From positions 620,001 through 684,000 of the forward strand of contig OZ251227.1 of the NCBI GenBank assembly GCA_965240325.2: a DNA stretch of 64,000 nucleotides, in the 5' to 3' direction. This DNA is from Rebecca billardiae RCC1528. Taxonomy: Eukaryota > Haptophyta. This document shows positions 53,650 through 64,000 of the stretch, in pieces (position 1 is the stretch's first letter; the number at the start of each line of letters is the position of its first letter). A program made the position numbers and the translations under genes. The notes below the pieces were generated by a model. It was not told the DNA's origin and searched no databases. It saw nothing but the letters and a program-made list of their open reading frames with translations.

Positions 53650-56600
53650 CTACTTGCTGCGCACGCAGCCCTTGACGAGCATCCCGCCTTGCCCGGCGAG
53701 TGGCTCGACGACGATGAGCTTGAGCACGAGGCACGCTGCCCAGACGATCATCACCTGCTCGCGCCAGAGGGCGGGGTCGCGCAGCCGGCTGCCCAGCCGC
53801 TCGCCCGCGAGCGAGAGGCCGAGCAGCGCGGTGATGAGCACGGCGGCGGCAAGGAAGTGCGCCGCCCACACCACGCGCGTCTTCCACCGCTTCGGCTTGT
53901 TGGCCCACCAGTTGGCATTCTTGAGCTGCGCCGCCGAGAGGCGCACGCGCTTGCGCACGCGCGAGCCAGTCAGCGGACTCATCGGATCGGCCACCGACTC
54001 GAACGCGGCGACGGCCGCGCGGATGGCGAGGTCGGGAGCGGCGATGACGTGCGCCTGCGTCAGCGCCGAGCCAGTCTCAGACAGCGGCCAGTACGCCACC
54101 TTGACCATCTTGGCGTGCTCGCGCTTGCCGTCGCTGCCGTCGCCGTCGCCGCGCAGCGTCGTGCCGAACGCCGCCTCGGCCACCGCCCTCGGGACGGGCG
54201 CGGCGCGGTACACCGTCTCCACCTGCACGAAGCGCACGTCCGGCAGCTCGCCCTCGCCAAGCTCGATGCGCACCTCGCCGAGGTCCTCGTCAGCCCCGCG
54301 GGTCACCTGCGTGATCAGCTCCTGGATGATCGACGGCCGGTTGCGCATGGTCAACCCGCGCTCCGCGCGCGCCTCGCGCGCAGCCGCGCCTGCCACGAAG
54401 AAGCCGACCATGTGCTCGTCGTGCATCGGGATGGAGACGAGCGCCTCCTCGGGCAGCTCGAGGCGCATCGTGCCGGGCGCCACCGAGCCGCGCCGCGGCG
54501 CCGAGTTGCCGCCGGCGCGCTCAGGCCGCACGCGCTCGCTCGGCGTGCCGGCGGTGACGTTTGCGAGGCTGAAGCTGCGCGTGAGCGAGTGCTTGAGGCC
54601 ACCGGGGCCGTCGCGGCCCACGCGCGACATGCCCGTGGGGCGGACGTACAGAAGGCGCTGCCGGCCGCCCTGCGCGCGCGCGCTGTTGGCCTCGCCGCTT
54701 GCCGAGCTGTCCCTCGAGGGCGCGCGGTGCACGCCGCCGGCGGTGGCGCCTCCCGCCGCCTGCGGCACGTTGTGCGCGTACGTGCGCGTCGCACCGGTGC
54801 CGCCCTCGGCGGCATCCGCGCCCACCGGCTGGCGGAGCGCGCGCTGGCGCTCCTCCTCCGTGAGCGTCTCACCCCGGCGCGCGCGCAGCAGCCCGCTCCG
54901 CTTCGCCGCCCACACGCTCAGCTGCTTGAAGGCGAACGTGGCCGGGAACGAGACTCCCAGCCCGGCGAGCGCGCCAAGCCCCAGCCAGAGCAGCCGCGCG
55001 TCGACCGCCTGGCCGAGCACGAGCGAGATGGCGAGGATCTCGAGAAGGGTGGTGTTGAATTGCGCCATCAGCCGCTGCTTCGACGTCATCGACTCGCCCG
55101 GCAGGCGCATGAGCCACGAGGTGACCATCGAACGCCGCAGCACGTTGGTGAGCACGCGCCACGCGAGCGAAGAGCGCGCGAGCTGCATCCACCCGGGCAC
55201 GCGCGGCTCAACGTCCACGCGCCGGTCGAGCACGCGTGCGACCAAGTGCAGCGAGCCATAGAGCGCGATCAGGACGCTCACGATGACCACGCCCCTGCGT
55301 GGCGGGGAGGGGCGGCGTGGAGGGCGGCGTGTGTGAGCTCAGCTCGAGTGTGCGAGCACCGCACACGCGCCGCAACGCGCCGCCGCAGACGGCGCGGCCA
55401 GCCGCGCGCACGAGCGCGCGCGCGCTCGCGCACGCGCACCAGTAGTTCTCGCCAAGCCGCCTGATCAGAGAGCGGGTGGTGGCGCCCCGCCGCTCTGTGT
55501 CGGAGGACTGGGTGCCGGCCGAGGACGACGTCACCACGACGGGCGCCGACGGGGGCGGGCTGGCAATCACCGGGGCGATGGACTCCTCGAGCGCGCCCGC
55601 CAGCTCGGCTTGCGACGCCTCCGCATCGACCGAGCCGTCCGCCACGCCTACAACTAGCTCGGTGCCGCGCCCCTGCGTGACTTGCGCGAGATCGTTGAGA
55701 GCACCGGCGGTGGTGCCCGCGTCGCGAAGGCTCGTCACCACCTGCCGCGGCAAGACCGCGTGCAGAGCGCCGAGGCAGGGGGCGGCGGGCTGTGAGAGCG
55801 CGCTCGAGCGCGCACGCGCCCGCGCCCGTGCCGCGCGCATGGAGCGCGGCGCCGGCGCAGCGGCGCACCGATTCAGTCGCGGCGGCCACGCCGTCGAGCG
55901 CGGCCTTCATCACGGCGATCGCGGCGGCCGTGCGGTTGGTCGCGTTGCCCGTGCGGCTGGCCGGGTCCACAGCCGCGTCCACGACTGTCTGCAGCGTGCT
56001 CAGCTCCTGCGCGCCGCGGGGAGCGCGTGGGCGAGTGAGGTCGGTGGCGCACGCGCGTGAGCGCGCGGCGGACGCGCGTGCGCACGCACGCGCGCACAGC
56101 CGCAGGCGGGCGCGGCGGGGCGCCGGTCGGGCAGACGGCACTCACCGAGAGCACTGATGGAGGCGCGGGGCTCGGCGCCGGCGCGGGCGCGGTGTCGCTG
56201 CTGTTGCTGACGTCGGGCGTCGGCGGCGGGTCTGGTATCTGCTTGCCGCGCTCGGTGAGGACCTTTGCGAGTGAGCGCATCACCGCCTGCCCGGTCGCCT
56301 CATCGTCCACCGCGCCCGCGCCCGCGCTCGAGAGCGCGCGGCCGATCTCGAGGGCCTGCATCACCACAGTCGTCGCCTGGATGAGCACGCCCACCGTCCG
56401 GATCGACAGCTCGCGTTGCTCCACGCTCGCGTCCGGCTCGTCCGACTCTGTAAGCGCAAGGAAGGGATCGTACTGGTACACAGAGCCGCTGCCGACCAGC
56501 CCGCCCAGCCCGAGCGAGACGAGGAGGTCGCGCTCGGCCGTGGGGCTCGGAGGCGCGTTGGCGAGCAGCGTGGTGAGCGGCGTGAGCACCGTGCCCACGC

Positions 56601-59600
56601 CGCGCGTCTCGAAGGCCACGGTCGGTGCGATGTCTGTGGACATGTCCACGCAGCCGGGTCCCGGCTCCATCTTGACGCGCACCGCGCGCCGCTGCGCGCT
56701 TGTGAGCCCCGCCACCTGCGCCTCGGAGAAGCCGTAGTAGCCGAACGCGGCGGAGGACTTGGTCGTCGGCTCCGACGCGCCCCGCCGCCCATCCCCGTCC
56801 AGGTCGAGGAACACGGTGCAGTTTCGGAAGTAGCCGTCAAAGGCGTGGCCGCACACTGGGGCCACGCCAGTGTCGCATCTGCGCGCGCCAGCGGCACCCT
56901 CGCACGCCGCGCCGGTGCAGCCGGCCGGAGGCGAGCTCGGGGGCGGCGGCGACGGCGGCGGGCTCGGTGGCGGCGACGGAGGTGGGCTGGGCGGTGGCGG
57001 CGGCGGCGGACTCGGCGGCGGGCTGGGCGGTGGGCTCGGCGGCGGCAAAGGTGGCGGGCTCGGCGGGGGCGAGGGCGGCGGCGAGGGCGGCGGCGAGGGC
57101 GGTGGGCTCGGTGGCGGGCTCGGCGGTGGCGATGGTGGCGGGCTCGGCGGCGGCGACGGGGGCGGGCTCGGCGGCGGGCTCGGCGGCGGGCTCGGCGGCG
57201 GGCTCGGCGGCGACGATGGCGGCGGCGAAGGCGGTGGACTCGGCGGCGGGCTTGGCGGCGGGCTCGGCGGCGGGCTCGGCGGCGGGCTCGGCGGCGGCGA
57301 GGGCGGCGGAGAGGGCGGTGGCGAGGGCGGTGGCGAGGGCGGTGGGCTCGGCGGCGGAGATGGCGGTGGACTCGGCGGTGGCGACGGTGGCGGGCTCGGC
57401 GGTGGCGACGGTGGCGGGCTCGGCGGCGGGCTCGGTGGTGGCGACGGCGGTGGCGACGGCGGCGGGCTCGGCGGCGGGCTTGGTGGTGGCGATGGCGGCG
57501 GCGAAGGCGGTGGACTCGGTGGCGGCGACGGCGGTGGGCTCGGTGGCGGGCTGGGCGGCGGGCTTGGTGGTGGCGAGGGCGGCGGCGAGGGCGGCGGCGA
57601 GGGCGGCGGCGAGGGCGGCGGGCTCGGTGGCGGGCTCGGCGGTGGCGATGGTGGCGGGCTCGGTGGCGGCGAGGGCGGTGGACTCGGCGGTGGCGACGGT
57701 GGCGGGCTCGGCGGTGGCGATGGTGGCGGGCTCGGCGGCGGGCTCGGCGGTGGCGACGGCGGTGGCGAGGGCGGCGGGCTCGGCGGCGGGCTTGGCGGCG
57801 GGCTCGGCGGCGGGCTCGGAGGAGGGCTTGGCGGTGGCGATGGTGGCGGCGAGGGCGGTGGCGACGGCGGTGGCGAGGGCGGCGGGCTCGGTGGCGGAGA
57901 GGGCGGTGGACTCGGCGGTGGCGACGGCGGCGGGCTCGGCGGTGGCGATGGTGGCGGGCTCGGCGGCGGGCTCGGCGGTGGCGACGGCGGTGGCGAGGGC
58001 GGCGGGCTCGGCGGCGGGCTTGGCGGCGGGCTCGGCGGCGGGCTCGGCGGCGGGCTCGGAGGAGGGCTTGGCGGTGGCGATGGTGGCGGCGAGGGCGGTG
58101 GCGACGGCGGTGGCGAGGGCGGCGGGCTCGGTGGCGGAGAGGGCGGTGGACTCGGCGGTGGCGACGGCGGCGGGCTCGGCGGTGGCGACGGCGGCGGGCT
58201 CGGCGGCGGGCTCGGCGGTGGCGACGGCGGTGGCGAGGGCGGCGGGCTCGGCGGCGGGCTTGGTGGTGGCGAGGGCGGCGGGCTCGGCGGCGGCGAAGGC
58301 GGCGGGCTCGGCGGCGGGCTTGGCGGCGGGCTCGGAGGAGGGCTTGGCGGTGGCGATGGTGGCGGCGAGGGCGGTGGCGACGGCGGCGGCGAAGGCGGCG
58401 GGCTAGGCGGCGGAGATGGCGGTGGACTCGGCGGTGGTGACGGCGGCGGGCTCGGCGGTGGCGACGGTGGCGGGCTCGGCGGCGGGCTTGGTGGTGGCGA
58501 GGGCGGCGGCGAAGGCGGTGGACTCGGTGGCGGCGACGGCGGCGGGCTCGGCGGCGGGCTGGGCGGCGGGCTTGGCGGTGGCGAGGGCGGCGGCGAGGGC
58601 GGTGGCGAGGGCGGCGGCGAGGGCGGCGGGCTCGGCGGCGGAGATGGCGGTGGACTCGGCGGTGGCGACGGTGGCGGGCTCGGCGGTGGCGACGGTGGCG
58701 GGCTCGGCGGCGGGCTCGGCGGTGGCGACGGCGGTGGCGACGGTGGCGGGCTCGGCGGCGGGCGTGGCGGTGGCGAGGGCGGCGGGCTCGGCGGCGGGCT
58801 CGGCGGCGGGCTCGGCGGCGGGCTCGGCGGTGGCGACGGTGGCGGCGAGGGCGGCGGCGAAGGCGGTGGGCTGGGCGGCGGCGACGGCGGTGGGCTCGGC
58901 GGCGGTGACGGAGGTGGGCTGGGCGGTGGCGGCGGCGGTGGGCTCGGCGGCGGGCTGGGCGGTGGGCTCGGCGGCGGCGAAGGTGGTGGCGAGGGAGGTG
59001 GGCTGGGCGGCGGCGACGGCGGTGGGCTAGGCGGCGGCGGCGGCGGCGGGCTCGGCGGCGGGCTCGGCGGCGGACTCGGCGGTGGCGACGGTGGCGGCGA
59101 GGGCGGCGGCGACGGCGGTGGGCTGGGCGGCGGCGACGGCGGTGGGCTCGGCGGCGGCGACGGAGGTGGGCTGGGCGGTGGCGGCGGCGGTGGGCTCGGC
59201 GGCGGGCTGGGCGGTGGGCTCGGCGGCGGCGAAGGTGGTGGCGACGGAGGTGGGCTGGGCGGCGGCGGCGGCGGCGGGCTCGGCGGTGGGCTCGGCGGCG
59301 GGCTCGGCGGTGGCGACGGTGGCGGTGAGGGCGGCGGCGGGGGCGGCGGGCTGGGCGGCGGCGACGGCGGTGGGCTCGGCGGCGGTGACGGCGGTGGGCT
59401 GGGAGGAGGCGGCGGAGGCGGGCTCGGCGGCGGGCTCGGCGGCGGGCTCGGCGGCGGGCTCGGCGGTGGCGACGGTGGTGGCGATGGCGGTGGCGGCGGG
59501 CTGGGCGGTGGGCTCGGCGGCGGCGAAGGTGGTGGCGACGGAGGTGGGCTGGGCGGAGGCGGGCTCGGCGGTGGGCTCGGCGGCGGGCTCGGCGGTGGCG

Positions 59601-62600
59601 ACGGTGGCGGTGAGGGCGGCGGTGGCGAGGGCGGCGGTGAGGGTGGTGGTGGCGGTGGCGGCGAGGGCGGTGGCGGCGAGGGAGGTGGCGAGGGCGGCGG
59701 CGAGGGCGGCGGCGGTGGTGGCGACGAGGGCGGTGGCGGCGAGGGCGGCGGCGAGGGCGGCGGCGGTGGTGGCGGCGAGGGTGGTGGCGGCGAGGGAGGT
59801 GGCGAGGGCGGCGGCGAGGGCGGCGGCGAGGGCGGCGGCGGTGGTGGCGACGAGGGCGGTGGCGGCGAGGGCGGCGGCGAGGGCGGCGGCGGTGGTGGCG
59901 GCGAGGGTGGTGGCGGCGAGGGAGGTGGCGAGGGTGGCGGCGAAGGCGGCGGTGGCGAAGGCGGTGGCGAGGGCGGCGGCGAGGGCGGCGGCGGTGGTGG
60001 CGACGAGGGCGGCGGCGGCGAGGGCGGTGGCGAGGGCGGTGGCGGCGAGGGCGGCGGCGAGGGCGGCGGCGAGGGCGGCGGCGGTGGTGGCGGCAAGGGC
60101 GGCGGCGGCGAGGGCGGCGGTGGTGGCGGCGAGGGCGGCGGGGGCGAGGGCGGCGGTGGTGGCGGCGAGGGCGGTGGTGGCGGCTGATAAGGCGGCGGCG
60201 ACGAGGGCGGTGGCGGCGAGGGCGGCGGCGGTGGCGGCGAGGGCGGCGGTGGCGAGGGCGGCGGTGGTGGCGGCGAGGGCGGTGGCGGCGGTGAGGGCGG
60301 AGAAGGTGGTGGCGGCGAGGGCGGCGGCGGCGAGGGCGGCGGCGAGGGCGGTGGCGAGGGCGGCGGCGAGGGCGGCGGCGGCGAAGGTGGCGGCGAGGGC
60401 GGTGGCGAAGGTGGTGGCGACGGAGGTGGGCTGGGCGGCGGCGGCGGCGGCGGGCTCGGCGGTGGGCTCGGCGGCGGGCTCGGCGGTGGCGACGGTGGCG
60501 GTGAGGGCGGCGGCGGGGGCGGCGGCGGCGAGGGCGGTGGCGAGGGAGGTGGCGAGGGCGGCGGCGAGGGCGGCGGCGGTGGTGGCGGTGAAGGCGGCGG
60601 CGGCGAGGGCGGCGGCGAGGGCGGCGGTGGCGACGGTGGCGGTGAGGGCGGCGGCGGGGGCGGCGGGCTGGGCGGCGGCGACGGCGGTGGGCTCGGCGGC
60701 GGTGACGGCGGTGGGCTGGGAGGAGGCGGTGGAGGCGGGCTCGGCGGTGGGCTCGGCGGCGGGCTCGGCGGTGGCGACGGTGGCGGTGAGGGCGGCGGTG
60801 GCGAGGGCGGCGGTGAGGGTGGTGGTGGCGGTGGCGGCGAGGGCGGTGGCGGCGAGGGAGGTGGCGAGGGCGGCGGCGAGGGCGGCGGCGGTGGTGGCGA
60901 CGAGGGCGGTGGCGGCGAGGGCGGCGGCGAGGGCGGCGGCGGTGGTGGCGGCGATGGTGGTGGCGGCGAGGGAGGTGGCGAGGGCGGCGGCGAGGGCGGC
61001 GGCGAGGGCGGCGGCGGTGGTGGCGACGAGGGCGGTGGCGGCGAGGGCGGCGGCGAGGGCGGCGGCGGTGGTGGCGGCGAGGGTGGTGGCGGCGAGGGAG
61101 GTGGCGAGGGTGGCGACGAAGGCGGCGGTGGCGAAGGCGGTGGCGAGGGCGGCGGCGAGGGCGGCGGCGGTGGTGGCGACGAGGGCGGCGGCGGCGAGGG
61201 CGGTGGCGAGGGCGGTGGCGGCGAGGGCGGCGGCGAGGGCGGCGGCGAGGGCGGCGGCGGTGGTGGCGGCAAGGGCGGCGGCGGCGAGGGCGGCGGTGGT
61301 GGCGGCGAGGGCGGCGGGGGCGAGGGCGGCGGTGGTGGCGGCGAGGGCGGTGGTGGCGGCTGATAAGGCGGCGGCGACGAGGGCGGTGGCGGCGAGGGCG
61401 GCGGCGGTGGCGGCGAGGGCGGCGGTGGCGAGGGCGGCGGTGGTGGCGGCGAGGGCGGTGGCGGCGGTGAGGGCGGAGAAGGTGGTGGCGGCGAGGGCGG
61501 CGGCGGCGAGGGCGGCGGCGAGGGCGGTGGCGAGGGCGGCGGCGAGGGCGGCGGCGGCGAAGGTGGCGGCGAGGGCGGTGGCGAAGGTGGTGGCGACGGA
61601 GGTGGGCTGGGCGGCGGCGGCGGCGGCGGGCTCGGCGGTGGGCTCGGCGGCGGGCTCGGCGGTGGCGACGGTGGCGGTGAGGGCGGCGGCGGGGGCGGCG
61701 GCGGCGAGGGCGGTGGCGAGGGAGGTGGCGAGGGCGGCGGCGAGGGCGGCGGCGGTGGTGGCGGTGAAGGCGGCGGCGGCGAGGGCGGCGGCGAGGGCGG
61801 CGGTGGCGAGGGCGGCGGTGAGGGTGGTGGTGGCGGTGGCGGCGAGGGCGGTGGCGGCGAGGGAGGTGGCGAGGGTGGCGGCGAGGGCGGCGGCGGTGGT
61901 GGCGACGAGGGCGGTGGTGGCGAGGGCGGCGGCGAGGGCGGCGGCGGTGGTGGCGGCGAGGGTGGTGGCGGCGAGGGAGGTGGCGAGGGCGGCGGCGAGG
62001 GCGGCGGCGAGGGCGGCGGCGGTGGTGGCGACGACGGCGGTGGCGGCGAGGGCGGCGGCGAGGGCGGCGGCGGTGGTGGCGGCGAGGGTGGTGGCGGCGA
62101 GGGAGGTGGCGAGGGTGGCGGCGAAGGCGGCGGTGGCGAAGGCGGTGGCAAGGGCGGCGGCGAGGGCGGCGGCGAGGGCGGCGGCGGTGGTGGCGACGAG
62201 GGAGGTGGTGGCGATGGCGGTGGCGATGGCGGCGGGGGTGGTGGCGGCGAAGGCGGCGGTGGCGAAGGCGGTGGCGAGGGCGGCGGCGAGGGCGGCGGCG
62301 GTGGTGGCGACGAGGGCGGCGGCGGCGAGGGCGGTGGCGAGGGCGGCGGCGGCGAGGGCGGCGGCGAGGGCGGCGGCGAGGGCGGCGGCGGTGGCGGCGG
62401 CGAGGGCGGTGGCGGCGAGGGCGGTGGTGGTGGCGACGAGGGCGGCGGGGGCGAGGGCGGCGGTGGTGGTGGCGAGGGCGGTGGCGGCGGCGGCGAGGGC
62501 GGCGGTGGTGGCGGCGAGGGCGGCGGGGGCGAGGGCGGCGGTGGTGGCGGCGAGGGCGGTGGCGGCGGCTGATAAGGCGGCGGCGACGAGGGCGGTGGCG

Positions 62601-64000
62601 GCGAGGGCGGCGGCGGTGGCGACGAGGGCGGCGGGGGCGAGGGCGGCGGTGGTGGTGGCGAGGGCGGTGGCGGCGGTGAGGGCGGAGAAGGTGGTGGCGG
62701 CGAGGGCGGCGGCGGCGAGGGCGGCGGCGAGGGCGGTGGCGAGGGCGGCGGCGAGGGCGGCGGCGGCGAAGGTGGCGGCGAGGGCGGCGGCGAAGGTGGC
62801 GGCGAGGGCGGCGGCGGTGGTGGCGGCGAGGGCGGCGGCGAGGGCGGCGGCGGCGAGGGCGGCGGCGAGGGCGGCGGCGGTGGTGGCGACGAGGGCGGCG
62901 GCGGCGAGGGGGGTGGCGAGGGCGGCGGCGAGGGCGGCGGCGAGGGCGGCGGCGGTGGTGGCGGTGAGGGCGGTGGGGGCGAGGGCGGCGGCGAGGGTGG
63001 CGGTGGTGGTGGTGACGAGGGCGGCGGCGGCGAGGGAGGTGGCGAGGGTGGCGGCGAGGGCGGCGGCGGTGGCGGCGGCGAGGGCGGCGGCGGCGATGGA
63101 GGTGGCGAGGGCGGCGGCGAGGGCGGTGGCGAGGGCGGCGGCGGTGGCGGCGGCGGCGAGGGTGGCGGCGAGGGCGGCGGCGAGGGCGGTGGCGGCGAGG
63201 GAGGTGGCGAGGGCGGCGGCGAGGGCGGCGGCGGTGATGGTGGCGGCGAGGGCGGCGGCGAGGGCGGCGGTGAGGGCGGTGGTGGCGAGGGCGGCGGCGA
63301 GGGCGGCGGCGAGGGCGGCGGCGGTGGTGGTGGCGAGGGCGGTGGCGGCGAGGGAGGTGGCGAGGGTGGCGGCGAGGGCGGCGGCGGAGGTGGCGACGAC
63401 GGCGGTGGCGGGCTGGGCGGCGGGCTTGGTGGCGACGGCGGCGGCGACGGCGGCGGCGGCGGCGACGGCGGCGGTGGGGGTTGCGGTGACGGCGGGAGCA
63501 CGCCTTGGCATACGCTGAAGAGGCGCGGGACGGAAAATCCGCAAAGTTCATCCCGCCACTCGCCATCGCGCATAGCCACGCAGTCCTGGCCGGGCTCGTT
63601 GCTGGGCGCCCCGCCGTTGTTCGGCTCAGGGGGATACGAGCCTTGCCACCAGGGCTGAAAGCCTCCCAGCGGTGAGGCGTCGCTCACCCAGAAGAACGAC
63701 CCCGCAGAAGCGCTGTCCGACAAGCCAACCCAGAGAAAGGGGAATTGGCTCGGGCCGTCGCCATCCGCGGGTTGGCCGAAAGCTGCGTCCAGCACGGCGC
63801 TCGTCTCGGCGTCGGGCACCTTGGCGAGGCTGCCGTTGCGCACCAGCCCCTGGCAGAACGCGAGGCCCGCGTCCCAGTCGAGTGCAGCCGTGGCTGCACT
63901 CTTGATGTAGCAATGGTCTTGGTAGTATATGACTTGGTGCAAAGCTTCGTCGAGCTCCCAGCACTCGGGGAGTTGCCCCAGGGCCCCTAGCGCGCTCAGC
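53650..64000 (-). CDS. Chimeric surface protein: C-type lectin, Ser-Pro-rich stalk, polycystin-like membrane region (5' partial)
   Basis: The gene runs off the right edge. My exons are 64000-56146, 56006-55869, 55741-55440 and 55294-53650; the introns are GT-AG and in phase (0, 0, 2), giving 3,312 aa in the window. Residues 10-165 form a C-type lectin domain (CYIKSAATAALDWDAGLAFC, FLWVGLSDSA, EPNNGGAPSNEPGQDCVAM, WRDELCG). Residues about 168-2357 are Ser-Pro-rich repeats. Then a Cys-rich part and VFLDLDGDGRRGASEPTT followed by VLTPLTTLLA, as in bacterial Ca-binding adhesins. A stalk with N-glycosylation sites (GNATNRT) comes next. The end has five hydrophobic spans, among them GVVIVSVLIALYGSLHLVA, FNTTLLEILAISLVLG and RVVWAAHFLAAAVLITALLG, and closes with IVWAACLVLKLIVVEPL. 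This order resembles the membrane part of polycystin-1/REJ proteins, without the channel half. Likely a cell-surface or flagellar adhesion receptor. Confidence 0.72.
56927..63497 (-). repeat. Giant Ser-Pro-rich coding repeat, about 2,190 residues
   Basis: A 6.6-kb tract in one reading frame. From about 56930 to 59000 it is mostly a 12-bp unit coding Ser-Pro-Pro-Pro. From about 59000 to 63490 it is a mix of Pro3-6 and Ser steps arranged in a higher-order pattern. The marker TGATAA (+ strand, coding Tyr-Gln in PPYQPP) occurs at 60185, 61361 and 62570, so long units of 1,176 and 1,209 bp are repeated. Ser-Pro3-5 repeats are glycosylated and rod-like in algal and plant hydroxyproline-rich glycoproteins. 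Copy number may be misassembled. Confidence 0.95.

Noticed and set aside
56870-63518. Long Gly-rich or Ala-rich + strand frames
   Set aside because: They are the reverse reading of the Ser-Pro repeat. Only the minus frame connects to a lectin domain, splice sites and a membrane region.
63900-63942. Protein start of the lectin gene at 63942
   Set aside because: The codon there is TTG and the frame stays open to the window edge with plausible sequence (LPECWELDEAL), so the gene is truncated by the edge.

Overview
The window reads as nuclear DNA of a very GC-rich unicellular eukaryote, most likely a microalga. I see 15 protein-coding genes and one tRNA, with short GT-AG introns (94-148 bp), no operons and no ribosome-binding sites. 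A haptophyte-like or pelagophyte-like alga fits best: about 2,190 residues of Ser-Pro-rich repeat in one gene, many predicted Golgi glycosyltransferase and sulfotransferase genes, and introns opened by GTGCGC. The sequence alone does not fix the lineage. Because stop codons are rare at this composition, very long open frames exist on the wrong strand (for example + strand 10890-21914). I accepted frames only where family motifs, splice phase or a signal sequence supported them.

Layout, left to right. 3-152: 3' end of RNA polymerase subunit RPB4 (+). 1241-2152: RABL3-like small GTPase (-), divergent from a GT47 exostosin-type glycosyltransferase (2369-4363, +). 6139-8166: sulfotransferase (-). 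8167-11050: gene-poor repeat island with a 77-bp tandem repeat and a degenerate tandem repeat of about 410 bp. 11051-32223: giant UBR4/BIG E3 ligase (-, four exons, modelled at 6,925 aa), divergent from a class I RNA methyltransferase (32386-33714, +). 34129-36663: membrane-anchored subtilase (-). 37498-39264: kinesin (-), divergent from the exon-junction factor PYM (39405-39792, +). 40366-40438: tRNA-Pro(AGG). 41114-42454: GT-A-like glycosyltransferase (+). 43781-45985: ABCD-type ABC transporter (-), divergent from glucosidase II alpha (46177-49367, +). 49782-51257: F-box/RCC1 protein (-), divergent from a multi-spanning membrane protein (51348-53498, +). 53650 to the right edge: a huge chimeric surface protein (-) with a C-type lectin domain, the Ser-Pro-rich tract, a bacterial-adhesin-like segment and a membrane region resembling polycystin-1.

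The genes do not form one pathway. They share themes: secretory-pathway glycan work (GT47, sulfotransferase, second glycosyltransferase, glucosidase II), surface proteins (subtilase, lectin/Ser-Pro-rich protein, multi-spanning protein), ubiquitin signalling (UBR4, F-box protein) and housekeeping. Two architectural patterns recur. Five divergent gene pairs share 90-216 bp gaps with no TATA box. All six convergent gaps carry AT-rich stretches in otherwise GC-rich DNA.

The strongest candidates for something undescribed are the lectin/Ser-Pro-rich/polycystin-like chimera and the UBR4 homologue with two candidate ubiquitin-interacting motifs, one on a separate first exon. No phage, CRISPR array or intact transposon was recognised.
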